From Nageia nagi (lineage: Eukaryota; Pinophyta): 64,000 nt of DNA. The position numbers were made by a program, and so were the translations under genes. A model generated the notes under the pieces. The model worked only from the letters and a program-made list of their open reading frames with translations, had not been told where the DNA came from and did not search any database. Shown here piece by piece: positions 12,060 through 24,586 of this stretch (position 1 is the first letter of the stretch; every line of letters starts with the position of its first letter). The DNA lies in NCBI GenBank assembly GCA_050084985.1, contig JBITNC010000001.1, positions 197,470,001-197,534,000 of the forward strand. Direction: 5' to 3'.

Positions 12060-12810
12060 AAAATCAATAATAAACATTCTTAAATATTGGACAGCACCTA
12101 AGAAACTTTTTACTTTAGTTACATTAGATGGCCTTGGCCAATCTACTATAGCACTTACTCTACTAAGATCTATCTTAAGTTATCCATGACCAATAACATG
12201 GCCCAAATACATCAAAGACTCTTTGCTAAACTCACATTTTAAATATTTTAATAATAACTTCTTTCTATACAAAGTTTGAAATACTTGTCTAAGATGTACA
12301 ACATGTTCTTCCCAAGTAGAAATATAAATAAGAATATCATCCAAGTATACAAAAAAAAAAAATCAATAAATGGATGAAGTACATCATTTATTACCCTCAT
12401 GAAAATAGTTGGTGCATTGCACAAACCAAATGGAAAAACAAGCCACTCAAATAGACTGTCTTTTTCTTGAAATCAATATTCTATATGTCCTCCTCTTTGA
12501 TTCTAACTTGGTGATATCCACTCCTCAAGTCTAGTTTTGTGAAGAATCTTGTCCCTTACAACTGCTCCAAAATATCATCTATTCGAGGTAAAGGATAGCA
12601 ATTTTTTATGATGATTTTGTTTAATGCTCTACAGTCAATGCACATTCTCCAAGTTTCATCCTTCCTAGGAACTAAAATAATAGGTAATCCATATGGAGAT
12701 GTACTTGGCCTAATCATTCCTAGATCAACCAACTCCTCAATATGCCTCCTTATCTTCCCTTGCTCCAAAATTGATTATCGATACAAAGCTATGTTGTGAA
12801 ATGAAGCATC
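12060..12810 (-). pseudogene. Element B reverse transcriptase
   Basis: The block 12768-12556 gives [20 protein letters not shown] and [13 protein letters not shown], the start of a gypsy RT. Downstream, through stops, a [12 protein letters not shown]-like catalytic box reads around 12350-12310. An A-rich run at 12350-12362 has disturbed that region. The order relative to RNase H and integrase is normal. It is broken by stops and frameshifts. Confidence 0.85.
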
Positions 12811-12858
12811 AGGTAACAAATGAATATCATGTTGTATATCTTTCATAGGAGGTAATCT

Positions 12859-13470
12859 TTATGAATCTACAAATAAGTCAGTAAACTCTTGAACCAAATT
12901 GTACATCTTTTTCTCTCTTTTGCACACTACTGGAAACCTAAAACCAGTATTACATGCCATTGACATTTTGAGATTCACCTCACCCAAGACTCCTATTTTC
13001 ACCATAATCAAAATAAACATTTTATAAGTATTTACAAGACATTTTACCTTACTAGCAGTGACCAAAGTTAGCTTTTTTTTACTTTTATATGCACTAGCTA
13101 GAAACATCTTTTCATCTTTCATCAATTGTAATTTATTCAATCTTCTATAATAAATGTAATCTTTATCCTACATGTAAGGGTTACCAAGAATAACACCATA
13201 AATATATAAAGGAACAACATCAACCATAGCTTCATCAATGTACTTTTTACAAATGGCAAATTTCAACTTCCATTGTTTAGTGAATTGCAAACTAGCATTG
13301 CGATGCATCCAAACCAAATGATATGAATTTGGATGGTTGAAAGTTTCCAATCCCAAATTACTTACCATAGTTTTTAAAATCAAATTTTTTTGAAAATTCA
13401 AATCAATAATGCAAACTACTTTGATTTTTTTAATTTGAATTTTAAGGTGGAATAATTAAATCTTTTGTTC
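12859..13470 (-). pseudogene. Element B protease and linker
   Basis: The blocks 13401-13168 and 13140-12859 match the protease region of plant gypsy elements in which the active site is followed by a KNLI motif, then LGLETFNHPNSYHLVWM and DVVPLYIYGVILGNPYM. The catalytic triplet expected as DTG or DSG reads D-L-N here, so the active-site Gly is lost. The second block ends VQEFTDLFVDS, the linker that precedes RT. Confidence 0.75.
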
Positions 13471-13589
13471 TTCAATCTCTTAAGGTTCTTCAACCTTTTG
13501 AATGGCTCAATAATGTATTCACTCATCAACATCTAAATTTCCCTCAATATCGTCCCATCTAAGAACCATATTATTAGTTTTCTCATTAT

Positions 13590-14530
13590 TCTTATGCTTA
13601 TATGGATGTAATTTCAAATGTAAGTTTCAACATTTATCATCAATATGACCATATTTATAGTAATGATTACAATGTCTACCATCACCTTCTTTCTTTGAAA
13701 TATTAGTGGTCTTAGTTTCTTATTTACCTTTATCTTTATCTTGAGATTTACCTTTCTCTTGTCCTCCCCTTGAATTAGAATCCTTCTTGGAATCATCATA
13801 TTATCTCCTTGATTTACCATCCTCCTCTAAATATTATGCTTGCACACACACTTGATCAAAATTAGTAAAATTAAACAACATGATAGTGTTTTACAAATAA
13901 CTATGTAAACATCCAATGTACTTCATTAAATTTTGAAGATCTTTTAGTGAAACCCCAAGCAAAGTAGCTTGTTTCGTAAATTTCATGGTGTATTTTTGAA
14001 CATTTTTCCCTCTTTGTTATCTAAAGAATTTTCATTTCATAAATTATTTATTATTATATCCTAATGGATAGAATTGATCTCTTAACAACTCCTTAAATTC
14101 ATTCCAAGAAGATATTTTAAATGAGTGTTCATGATTAGAAGTTTCTATATACCTTTCCCATCAAACTAAAACATGTCCACTCATATTTAATATAGCAAAA
14201 GAGATTTTATCATCATTTACAACACCATGAATTTGAAAATAAACCTCTAATTGTTTCAACCAACTATTCACCTTTTCCACATCAACCTCTCATCCAAAAT
14301 TAGGAATGTCCACTTTGGCCTTCACTTTGAATGGAACTCTTTTTGATGAAGATGATGAATTAGGTCTCCCAAATACATCAAGATATATTTGATTGACATT
14401 TGCATTTGCTCTAATAGCCAACAACTTTGCCAACTAAGCCAAATTATTCTCCATTACCAAAAATCTTCTTTCAAAATCGACATCCATCATGGTACGTATA
14501 GGTGACTTGCTCCTCTGCATTATCCATTAC
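13590..14530 (-). pseudogene. Element B gag with zinc knuckle
   Basis: The minus-strand frame begins near 14520 (MQRSKSPIRTMMDVDFERRF) and shows a retrotransposon gag domain (KVDIPNFG, VNSWLKQLEVYF, SWNEFKELLRDQFYP) through a few stops. The nucleocapsid zinc knuckle at about 13668-13625 reads CNHYYKYGHIDDKC, CX2CX4HX4C with the second Cys replaced by Tyr. Gag would form the particle and bind element RNA. Confidence 0.8.
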
Positions 14531-14669
14531 AGTATCTCTATCTCTTCAACCAATCTAGGGATCATATGGAATCAAATTAAGCCTTTGAGATCTCCTCCCA
14601 AACATCAAATTTCATATCATTAGCTGGATGGAATTCTCAAAATTCCAACCTAAAATTTTGGCAACATAA

Positions 14670-14681
14670 GCTTTGATACCA
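14670..14681 (-). other. Primer binding site of element B
   Basis: The minus strand reads TGGTATCAAAGC two bases inside the 5' LTR. This complements the 3' end of plant initiator methionine tRNA with one change. Confidence 0.8.
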
Positions 14682-14683
14682 CA

Positions 14684-15416
14684 TGATCCGTAATCATCAG
14701 ATGCTTATAGCATACTCAAATCCTCACTTACAGATTTGAACAAAAATAATTAACCATTATGAGATCATACATAATTGCATATAAGTTTTATAATTACATA
14801 ATGTAAATCACAAAACTAGTAATCTCAAATACACAACAAGATCAACATAATGATTTAACCTAATTCATCTAATGTGGGCTAATCTAGCATAGAATTGGAG
14901 CCTTCTCTTCTCATTTTCTATGGACATAATATTACATGCATAAAGAAATACAATCAACACAATGGCAATACACTTTCTTATAATTACTGCAATCTCCTAT
15001 AGTAAGAAGAAAATTACAATCTCAAAACTATAGAACTTTGGAATGACTCTTGACCTTCTTTCAAATCCTACAATCTTAAAATATACAAACTCTTAAAACT
15101 CTCATTGATGAAACAAAGGGGTGGCATACTCTTTAATAAAACTCAAATCACTTTAAAAATGCCTTCTTGACATCGTTTATGAAAGTTGAAATAGTTTGTC
15201 TACCCAACAAATCAACATCCATTTGAATTCCACCGTTGACTCATCAAATTGTACGTTGGTGGCAACCTAGATTCAAATTTTTGCAAATCGTTGGTAGCCT
15301 AAAATTGAATTTTGATCAATTTTAGATTTTGGTGTTCAATCTATCTCCAAGCATAGGTACCTTTGGACTAAGTACTACTCCTAAAAAGACAACCTAACAT
15401 TATCCAATTTAGATCA
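14684..15416 (-). repeat. 5' LTR of element B
   Basis: This 733-bp partner of 9225-9959 has the same TGATC...GATCA ends. It is followed on the right by the TCCAT target duplication. Confidence 0.92.
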
Positions 15417-15421
15417 TCCAT

Positions 15422-16160
15422 GGCCCTTTGAAAAGCATCTCTCATATTAGAAAGACTAAAGGGCATCCTTTGAAATGCAAATGTCCTCCATTTGGTCGTG
15501 AATGTAATTTTATACTAGTTCTCATCCTTTACCTAGATCTGGTTAAATTTTGAGTAACCATCAATCATTGAAAAGCAACAAGCTCTAGATACTATATACA
15601 AGATTTGTTCCACGAGGGGAAGAGGATAATTATCTTTGAGAGACACTTGGTTTAGATTTCTGAAGTCTACACATAATCTGATCTCCCCACTCTTTTTTCT
15701 AACTAGAACTAGATTTGCTACCTAAGAAAAATAGTTGATTGGATAGATAATTCTTAAATCAAGAAGTTTAATCAATTCATGTTTCATAGCTTCTTCTATT
15801 TTTAGGTTAATCGACCTTTTTTTTTCCTATATGGTTTGGCTTCTAGTTCAAGCTCAATGGTGTGTTGGATCATATTCTTATCATATATCTTCAAATCATC
15901 ATAAGTCCAAAAAATTGGTTTTGAAAATTGATGATAAATCTAAAACATGATTCTCTTCTCTTCATCAAAACACTCTAATCCAACCTTTATATATTTCTCA
16001 AGTTATACTTCCAACTCAATATTGCTCTATTTTTGAATGATCAAATATTTGGCTTTCTGAACATCTTCTAAATCAAATAGTCTTTCAAAAGAGAGTAAAC
16101 CTTTTGGTATGATATTATTTTTGAGTTGAATTACATCTAACTCTTAGAAGTAATTAGGTA
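15422..16160 (-). pseudogene. Element A RT N-terminal part
   Basis: The minus strand from about 16000 reads the linker PIFWTYDDLKIYDKNMIQHT, then YPINYFS, then VANLVLVRKKSGEIRLCVDF and LKDNYPLPLVEQIL, and ends near 15422 with FQRMPFSLSNMRDAFQRAMD. These are fingers-palm motifs of a Tat-like gypsy RT. The frame is cut by element B and resumes at 9219. It has a few stops, several of them TAG or TAA where Gln or Trp is usual. Confidence 0.88.
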
Positions 16161-16208
16161 ATTATTCAATACCAAAGGTATGAGCTATTGCTTCATCTAG
16201 TAGGAAAT

Positions 16209-16694
16209 TCATAATATGCTCATCAAATTTGAATACCTACCAGAAGTTTGTAGAATTAAGCATTGATGGCTTGCATTGAACTTTGACTCCAATGCTTTCT
16301 CTTTGTAATGATTAAGATTGTAACGTGCCCCTTTACCAACAAGTGCATCAATCACTTGATTGTACCTTCTAAGAATAGATATAAAATTAATAGCTAAGAA
16401 TGACTTTAGCAAATCTCATACTCTATTCCTATAGGTCTTCAAATAGTGATGTTTTGAACTAATCTAGTTTCTTACTTGCTTTATGACCAATTCAGAATCA
16501 ACATGCACAATTAGATATTTAATACCTATACTGATTGCTTTAGATAATCCTAAATAAAAAGCTTCATATTCAATATCATTGTTTATGCAAATCCATATGA
16601 ATCTGAATGAGAATCTTTTGATATGTCCCTCTAATGATTTAAAGATAACATCAGCTCCACATCTATGTTTACATCTAGCTCCATCAAAATACAT
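16209..16694 (-). pseudogene. Element A archaeal-type RNase H, lying upstream of RT
   Basis: The block 16694-16464 begins MYFDGARCKHRCGADVIFKS and continues NNDIEYEAFYLGLSKAI and LIVHVDSELVIKQV. This is the pattern of the extra archaeal-type RNase H of plant Tat elements (first Asp in YFDGA, Glu in EYEA, Asp in DSELV all present). The block 16412-16209 supplies the tail NQVIDALVGKGARY (ADALA-like). It would degrade RNA in RNA:DNA hybrids. Its place before RT in the element's direction is notable, because the usual Tat order puts it after RT and RNase H. Element C is inserted immediately upstream, at 16707. Confidence 0.85.
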
Positions 16695-16706
16695 TGTCTA
16701 TACTTA

Positions 16707-17204
16707 TGTTGGAATATATAATGTATTATTGTAAAGGTTTTGTAATAATCTTCTATGTAAGTCCACTAATACTTAAGGGTATCATTTGATACCTCAAATA
16801 TTTAAGTAAATATGATAATATTACTTGTCCTACACTCCATGTTATGAGCATGCCCCTTGGGTAAAAGGATGTGCATGTCATGCTTTTGTACATTGGGTAA
16901 AAGGGTGATCCAAAGAGAGATTTTGGCCTATAAATAGAAGGCTCCCTCTTTAGATCATACACCAATTTATGAAGTAAAGCTATACTATAAGATAGTGTTT
17001 AGGAGAAAAATTTAAGAGGATTATAAGAGTTCATATTTGTTAAGAAGTGAGATCTAGTTAGTGGATGTACTCCTAGTTGGAGGAACCACTTACATCTTAT
17101 GTTATCTTTGTAAGATTTCTTTATGAGTTTTTTCGATGTGAATTGTGAGCTTTCATGTGATCTTGGTAGTTTAGGATTGCATTCGTTATAATACAAATCC
17201 TTCA
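16707..17204 (+). repeat. 5' LTR of element C
   Basis: This 498-bp repeat begins TGTTGGAATATATAATG and ends AAATCCTTCA. A TATA box, TATAAATAG, lies at 16929-16937 and again in the 3' copy at 24809-24817. Confidence 0.92.
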
Positions 17205-17206
17205 TT

Positions 17207-17218
17207 TGGTATTAGAGG
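17207..17218 (+). other. Primer binding site of element C
   Basis: TGGTATTAGAGG, two bases inside the LTR, resembles the initiator methionine tRNA complement TGGTATCAGAGC with two changes. Confidence 0.7.
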
Positions 17219-17810
17219 ACCTTGGAGGCTCCTCTTCACATCCTTGGTGTGAAACCTCTTCTTCTTTAACAACTTGGTGGTCCTCATTCTTTATCTTTCA
17301 CTCCATTGTGAGCTAAAAATGCTTGAAAGCTATAACCTTCCTCTTCTCTTCATCTTGGATTACTAACATATTTTTTGTTATGTTAGTCCTTTGTTATGAT
17401 AAAATTTGCTTAAAGTAGCAATGTATTTTGATGTATTTTTTTATACTAACATGTTTCATTGTTGCAATTTTTTTAAAAAAATTGCCTATTATATTGCTAT
17501 AATTTTGCATATCTTTAATTTTTAAAGGTTTTATTATATCAAAAGTTTGAGTAAAAATATATACTATATTTTTTTCATTCAAAAATTATATGCAAAACTT
17601 CAATGAAAAGTTTATATATTGCTATTTTTTTAATAGTTGTGCCTACCTTAGTTTCTACTCAATTCAAAAGGGGAGGGGTTGGAGTATGTATTAAAATTCT
17701 TATACGAAAAGGGTCAATTCCTTCATTTAAAAACTACAAATTTACTTTATGCAATTATAAGTTTTTTGTTGGAAGAATTATTTTTTTAATATATTAGTAT
17801 AATCTATTAA

Positions 17811-17845
17811 ATGTGTGTGTGTGTGTATGTATATATATATATATA
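17811..17845. repeat. (TG)n(TA)n microsatellite
   Basis: This is a run of TG dinucleotides followed by TA dinucleotides. Confidence 0.85.
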
Positions 17846-19199
17846 AAATCCAACTAAAAAGTTAAGGGTTGCAAAACTTTTTTGTATAGAGGTTTGATTC
17901 AAAATCCTTTGAAATTTATAAATAATTTTGCTCTCCACATTAGTGTGACCTCTGGTCTCTTTTTTTTTCCACTTCACAGCTCCATTGTTCATCCTTTGTG
18001 TAAAAAATTGGATATCAGATGGAGATCTGTTGTGGGACTTCATTGTCCATTGTTGCCTTACATTATGCTTGAGCATATCCATGTCAATCTAAAACCATTC
18101 TTCTGGTGGTCCAAACTCAAGACATGGCATTCATGTCATCACTACTCTATGAATACCTCCTCGTGTTGCTCTAAGTAGACCTCTTCTCATCCCCTTTTAT
18201 TTCTTTCTCGATGGTCTCCCTTAGCTATAAGTTTAGGGCTTGCATTAAGGATGATAGATTTTTGCAACCTCCCTTGTGTGTCTCCTCATTTGACCATGTG
18301 ACCTTCAATCTAACAATGGCATTTCATAAACATTGCATATTTTTGGAAAAGAGAAGTGTGCAACTTTTGAACAATGTATTTAGCATTGTGACTCCTTATA
18401 TGTGCAAGGAAACGATTAAGGCATTGCAACCTCAAAATTGCAGGAACTTAAGAAAAGAGCATCGAAAGAAGGCATTCGTGACTGCAAAAATGCTCCAATC
18501 CCAACTAAGCTATCCCCTCCAAACTATACACATGGCACTCATTGTGGCCACTCTCCTCACGCACACAGACCCTTCTTCCTCTACCTTGTCACTCTCCTCT
18601 CATGCAGGTCTATCGCGTACCTCCTCCGTGGACCCTCTCCTTTCTTATGACATTGCATGCCTGCACCATATTTATTAGCTACCTTTATTTTGTTTTCTCC
18701 CTTCCTACTCAACCTTTTTTTTTTAATTTCTTACCTACTTTCTGAGAATGTTGATTACTCACAATTTAAATGCATCTACTTTTTTAATGCATCTCCAACA
18801 ATGTATACTCCTTGGTAAGAGGGAGAGGGGTCATCATCATTTTTTAAAAAGCATTTATTTTTTTTTCCTTCCAAACACTTCATTATGCCTAAAATCTAAC
18901 TTAGAGTATTCTTTAAGGATTACTTGGAGTGCTTGGATAAAATTTCATTGATTATATTTGACTTTTTCTATTAAGTATTAGTAACAGCATAATGGCCTAT
19001 TAATTGCTTACTTGCTTAAATAGAGAATGTTAATTCTTTGAAGTAGACAATTTTTAAAGCCTAAAATTAATTTATTAATATTTTCTAAGTATTTATTGCA
19101 ACTATAGACAATAGTGCAAAAATGATAGGATTTTTTTTAAGTAAAAGGAGGGGAAATATTGAATTCCTTACTTAAAAAGTCTAGATCTTTTATACTTAG

Positions 19200-19385
19200 A
19201 ATCTCTTATGATTAAATGATGCATGTTTAATACTTAAATATTTAAGTTAATGATACATGTTTAAAACTTAATTTTTTGGTGATGCATGCTTAAGGACTTA
19301 AATTTTTAAGTTAGATGCTTAAGACTTTTTTTATTTTAAGTCAAATAATGTATGCTTATTACTTAAAATCTTAAGTTATGAATCA
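19200..19385. repeat. Short imperfect tandem units with ACTTAA/TTAAGT palindromes
   Basis: About four units of 45-60 bp share ATGCATGYTTAAKACTTAA, then an AT spacer, then TTAAGT. Each could fold on itself. Confidence 0.55.
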
Positions 19386-20211
19386 TTCTACTTCTTTATG
19401 TAAGAATAGACTTGTGCAAAATTAGAATTGATGTAATGATGTCCTTTAGAAGTTGGTAAACAAAACCCATTGAACACTTAGGTTTCAAATTTTTGAATGG
19501 GTGATATTTTTTTACTTATGCTCTTTTATATCATGTTTCATATTTTGATTTATTTGCTTATGCAAACAAAAATGCAAATATTGAAATGAGCAAGCCCTAA
19601 AATGAACACATTTGCATGTATGTTGCAGAGCCATGAGGTGAGGATAGATAGACTAGAACCTTTAAATCCAATGATCTAAATGGTGAAAGGTTCGTTCTTC
19701 TCAATTGTCTTTAAGTCCTCTATTGATCTAGACATAACTCCAATAGGTGGATAAGCATGTGTGTAGTGATACCACATGTTCACACATCCATTTAGAGATT
19801 ATCTTGATAATCTAGAAGGATAATTTGAAACCTACTCAAGATTAATAATTTCATCAATTCAATATACATCATAACCTTGAAAAATAGAGGGTACTTCCCC
19901 TTATGAGAGTATAATTCTGACCAAGATGAACTAGTTGAAGATTGGTAGTACTTAAGCTCCTCTTATGTGGGCATCCAAGTGAAGATATAATTTTAGACAA
20001 GAAAATAAGCCTTAATAAGGTCACTCTACATCTACAATTCTTGGTGATGACAAAAGTATTTGGGTACATAGGATAAATATTTGAGTTGTAAAATATTTGC
20101 ACTTGTGAATCATATCAAGCATGTCTTTGTTAATTAAAAGTAACATGTAAAACTTAACATATAATATTATTTACTGAACCACATGCTTTTTTTTACATCC
20201 TTATGTAGTAA

Positions 20212-21190
20212 ATGGGAGACTCTTTTTTATCCAAACACATTCTTGACGGTTCTAACTTTGGCATTTGGAAACCTCGAATGAGATCTGAATTGCAGGCAAG
20301 GAAGCTTTGGCAAATAGTGAATGAGAACCTTGTACCTCATATAGATGAGAAGGCACTAAAGGCTTACAACATAAATAATGGGTTGGCAACCTCTATGATC
20401 TTCTATGCAATTTCTTATAATATGCTCCTGATGATTTCCTCTTCAACCTTGGCAAAGGAAGCTTGGGATAAGTTTAAGCAAATCTACCTTGTTTCAAAGT
20501 TTTCAAAAAAATTTACCATTCTTCAAAAGTTGCTACAATTTTGTCAGAGAAAAATGAAAATATTTTCATCTATTTGAACAAAATCATTGACCTAAGGACC
20601 CAACTTGTTGCTTATGGATGCAGTTGGATCAATGATGAGTTTATGGTCTTCATCATTCTTCAAAGCTTTCCTCAAAATTTAGAAACTTTATGATGGTCAT
20701 GGAAATAAAATTTGATGATGAAGAAGAAATCTTACCTTTAAGAACTCTTTTAGGCTCCTTTTGAAGCATGAGGAAACCCTTAACAAAAAGATGTTGATTT
20801 CTTGTTCTAAGGATAATAACGTTGTTTTTGGAGTAACCAAAACTTCTTTCAAGAAGAAGTTCTACCATAAAAAGAAATCTTCTTCTTCTTTCTCCAAAAG
20901 GTTTGAGAAAAGAGGTAATGGCAACAACAGCAATAGGAATAATGGCAACAACAACAGTAGCAAAAACAACGGTAACAACAATCACTTCAAGTAAATAGAT
21001 GAAAAAGGTAAAGTAAACAATCCATATCCTAAAAAAAAGTTTGATGGTAATTGTAATTATTATAGCATACAAGATCATAAAGAAGTTAATTGCTACAAAA
21101 AAAAAAGAAAAAAAAATAACAAAGGTAATGGAAATGTAAATAACTTCAAAAGAAAAAAGAATATTCAAGCTGATTTTGCTATGATGCTCT
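20212..21190 (+). pseudogene. Element C gag
   Basis: The block 20212-20577 (MGDSFLSKHILDGSNFGIWK) is the copia gag start, with LATSMIFYAIS and AKEAWDKFKQIY, the usual UBN2-type helices. A frame change follows. The block 20761-20994 ends in an Asn-rich run. The zinc knuckle at about 21055-21100 reads CNYYSIQDHKEVNC, CX2CX4HX4C with the second Cys replaced by Tyr. Confidence 0.85.
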
Positions 21191-21204
21191 ACTCTGTCTC
21201 GTAC

Positions 21205-24063
21205 TTTTTCATCTGATTAGATTGTTGACTCTAATTGCATTAATCACCTATGCTTTGAAAAGGATAAGTTTTAGAACTTTCACAAGTATAGAAAAGATGC
21301 AATTGTGATAGATGATTACTCTTTCCTTGAAGTCCAAAGAATTAGAAGTGTGTTGATTTATGGAAAGGATCTTGATAATATGCTCTATGTTCTTAAGCTT
21401 AAGATGAACCTTCTTTTCATGATCTAAATTGCTAGAAAAAGGTACTTTTTTAAGTTTGACTCTCAATCTTAGTGCATTAAGAAAGAACTTGCCATTTTGG
21501 TTAAAATATCAATGAAAGGTGATCTCTACATTATGGATCAAGTTTCATCAAAGATGTATCTTGCTACAAGTATGTGTTTTAGAGGTAATCTTTAGCACCA
21601 ATGTTTAGGGCACCTAAATCACAAAAGTCTTCAAGTCATAAAAAATCAAGAACTTATGAAAAGTTTGCCTTCTATTACACCTTCAATTGGTCTATGTGAG
21701 AAGTGCATCCTTGGTAAGATGTATAAGCAAATATTTGAAAAAGATAAGTCAACAAGAGCATATCAACCTCTCCAACTTGTGCATTCAAATTTAACGGCTC
21801 CATTTTAGACTAAATTGCTTGGAGAAGCATTTTATGTCTTAACATTCATTGATGACTTTAGTAGGATGACCTTTGGGTATCTACTTGAGAACAAGGATCA
21901 AACCTTTGAGAGTTTCAAGAATTTTAAGGCCTTAGTTGAAAATCAAACCAACATTAAAATCAAGATATTGATATCAGATAATGGAGAAAAATATATTAGC
22001 AATGAGTTCAATATCTATTACACTAAGTATGGAATCAAGAGGTAGTTTACAATTCCATACACTCCTCAGTAGAACAGTGTTATTGAAAAGAAAAATATGA
22101 TAATTATGAAGATGGTTAGATGAATGTCGGGTAATCTTCCTAATTTCTTGTGAGGTGAAATTGTGAGCACTGCTATTTAAACCTTGAATAGGTGTCCCAT
22201 AAAAGTTATTTAGGGTAAAACTCCTTTTAAGGTATGGTCAAGAATAAAACTTAATATTTCTCATCTTAAAATGTTTAGTTGTGAAGCATTTTCTTACATT
22301 GTTTATAAGAAAAAGAAAAAGTTAGATAAAAGAGCTGAAAAATGCATCTTTTTAGGTTATGAAAGGTAGCATAGAGGTACAGGCTCTACTCTTCATCCTA
22401 TAAAGCAGTGTTCATTTCAAAGGATGTAAAGTTCAATGAACTTCTTGAAGAATCTGCTTCTAATTAGGATGTTGATGATCCAAATGACTCTTTAGTCGCA
22501 CCTAATTTGTTAGATATTGATGTAGATAAGTCACCTTAGAAATAAAGTTCTCCAACACAAAGGAATAAGGAGCATGACTTTGAACAAATCTTTATTTGCC
22601 AAGATTGACAACAATCATGAGTTCTCAATCTTCAAAGAAGCTTCTAAGAATGAGTGCTAGATGGAAGCCATGAAAGTGGAGTATGAAGCACTTATAAAAA
22701 ATAAAACTTAGAATTTAGTTCCTTATTCTAATGAGAAGAATGTGATTGGCAATAAATGGATATTTAAGGTCAAATTCAATTATGTTGAAGATATTGAAAA
22801 ATACAAAGCAAGGTTAGTAGCCAAAAGTTTTGCTCAAAAATAAGTTGTAGATTATGAGAAAACCTTTGCTCCCATGGCAAAGATGTTTACTCTGAGAATT
22901 ATCTTTATTTTTTTTGTAACTCAAAGATGGAAAATTTTTCAATTCAATGTCAAAAGTGCATTTCTTAATGGTGATTTAGATGTAGAAATCTTCATGAATC
23001 AACCAGAAGTGTTTATTGTGGAAGGCAAAGAATCCTTTATATGCAAACTAAAGAAGTCATTGTATGGACTTAAGTAAGCACCTAAAGCCTAGTATAAGAA
23101 GATTTCAAGATATTTTGCAAATATTGGTTTCTCTAAGTGCTTTTTAGACTCTGATTTATATATGCTCACTTAAGGAAAAGATGTGGTCTTGATTCTCTTT
23201 TATATAGATGATCTTTTGATTATTAAGAACAATGATGAAATCATTCAAGAGTGCATATCCAAACTTAAGGTAATATTTGAAATAATTGATCCTGATCTCT
23301 TGCACTACTATCTTAGAATGCAAATGTATCAATATAAGGATTGTACTTATCTCAATCAATCTAAATATATATCATACATCTTGTAAAAATTTGAAATGGA
23401 GTGTAGATATGCTACGATCCTAGTCTCTCATAGAATCACTATTTCTCTGAGCTCTAACTCTTAATTAACTGATGCTATAGCTTACAGGCAATTAATTGAT
23501 AGTCTTTTTTATTGATTATATCCAGGCCAAATATTACCTTTGCAATGAATCTGATGGTATGATTCATGTAAAAATCATATGTTGAGCATCTCAATGCTAT
23601 TAAGCAAATTTTGAGGTATATTGTAAGGACTAAAGATCTTACTCTCAAGTATTCTAAATTGCCCTCATTTATTCTCTTTAGATTTTTAGATTTTGACTAT
23701 GGGAGAGATAGAGATAATAGAAAATCAATCTCTGTATATGTGTTTAGCATTGGTTCAAATGCTATCTCTTAAGCTTTCAAAAAGCAGCCCACTATTTCTT
23801 TTTCCATCATAGAAGTCAAATACTGTACCATATCTATTTCAGCCTAAGAAGTTATTTGGCTAAGGCATCTTTTGAAAGAAATTAGATATGAGCAAGCTAA
23901 TTCATCTTTGATTTCTTTAGATAATCAATCGAATATTTCTTTGGCTAAGAATCTTGTGTTCCATCAGAGAGCAAAACATGTGAAAATCCATGCTTATTTT
24001 ATCAGGACGAAGGTTTTTGATGGCATCATACACTTGGAGTATTGTTCAGTTATCCATGTGTGA
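21205..24063 (+). pseudogene. Element C pol (protease, integrase, RT, RNase H)
   Basis: A copia polyprotein is readable through many stops. The protease has DSNC where DSGA is usual (about 21230). The GAG-pre-integrase block reads CLGHLNHKSLQ and LCEKCILGKMYKQ (21600-21730). Integrase has FIDDFSRMTFGYLLE, ILISDNGEKY and IPYTPQ, and the Glu-bearing IEKKN (21840-22095). RT has VIGNKWIFKVKF, FQFNVKSAFLNGDL, SLYGLK and FYIDDLLII (22740-23225). RNase H ends near 24063 with SLISLDNQSNISLAKN and HQRAKHVKIHAYFIR. At 23071-23093 two adjacent conserved residues, Gln and Trp, are both stops. Without these it would be a standard copia pol. Confidence 0.9.
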
Positions 24064-24576
24064 GAAACTCTTATATGTCTTTTGGCACTGTTTAGTTATC
24101 CATATGTGAGGAACTCGTATGTGCATGCTCTATTTTGTAATAATAATCAACACATGTTTTTTATATATAGTAGGTGACTATGAGTTTTTGGCTTGATATC
24201 TTCGTGATGACTTATAATGCACCATTGATCAATTCATAATGGCATTTGTGTGATTCATCTATCCTAGTTGATATGAATATGTTGCATCTAACTAATCTTG
24301 TTATTTGAGCTGATTTTCTTTTAGATTATAAGTTACTTACTTCAGGTATGCAGGCTCTTGGAGACTCTTCATGACTTCCAGTTGGATGACTACTTCATGT
24401 ACATTGAAACTAGTTGTGGTTAATAATTGTATTTGGTAAAATAGTGATTCTCAAACTAAATCTTTCTTACTTCACAAATATGTAAAAAGTTATCATCTCT
24501 GCTGTAACTTTTTGGAGGAGAACTCTCTTACTTTCTCTCTTCCTTCTCTCTTATTCACTCTATCCCAATATTGTAT
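24064..24576 (+). other. 3' untranslated part of element C
   Basis: This is non-coding sequence between the RNase H end and the purine tract. The last 120 bases are also found, inverted, at 36386-36515. Confidence 0.7.
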
Positions 24577-24586
24577 TAAGGGAGAG
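24577..24586 (+). other. Polypurine tract of element C
   Basis: TTAAGGGAGAG lies directly before the TGTTGG of the 3' LTR. Confidence 0.75.

Larger units (their letters stand above)
9225..15416 (-). mobile_element. Element B: Ty3/gypsy retrotransposon inserted in RT of element A
   Basis: This is a complete-length element of about 6.2 kb. Its two LTRs start TGATC and end GATCA (plus strand 9225-9959 and 14684-15416). It has a tRNA-iMet type primer site, a purine tract, gag, protease, RT, RNase H, integrase and a C-terminal domain, all on the minus strand. The flanking target duplication is TCAAT (9220-9224) and TCCAT (15417-15421), one mismatch. It splits A's RT between the codons for the RAMD motif and the HAF motif. 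All coding parts have stops. Confidence 0.92.
17219..20211. other. Long leader of element C, largely uninterpretable
   Basis: About 3 kb lie between the primer site and gag, unusually long for a copia element. It is AT-rich. The segment around 17880-18700 has a different, less A-rich texture and may be a separate inserted piece, but I see no terminal repeats or family motifs. The 155-codon frame at 18211-18678 matches nothing and overlaps two other frames, so I do not call it a gene. Confidence 0.4.

Noticed and set aside
18211-18678. 155-codon plus-strand frame
   Set aside because: It overlaps two other open frames, matches no family, and has no start context or neighbouring exon. It is probably a chance frame in the leader of element C.
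20653-21168. 171-codon minus-strand hydrophobic frame
   Set aside because: It is antisense to the Asn/Lys-rich gag of element C, and the hydrophobic run is only the complement of AAC/AAG-rich codons.
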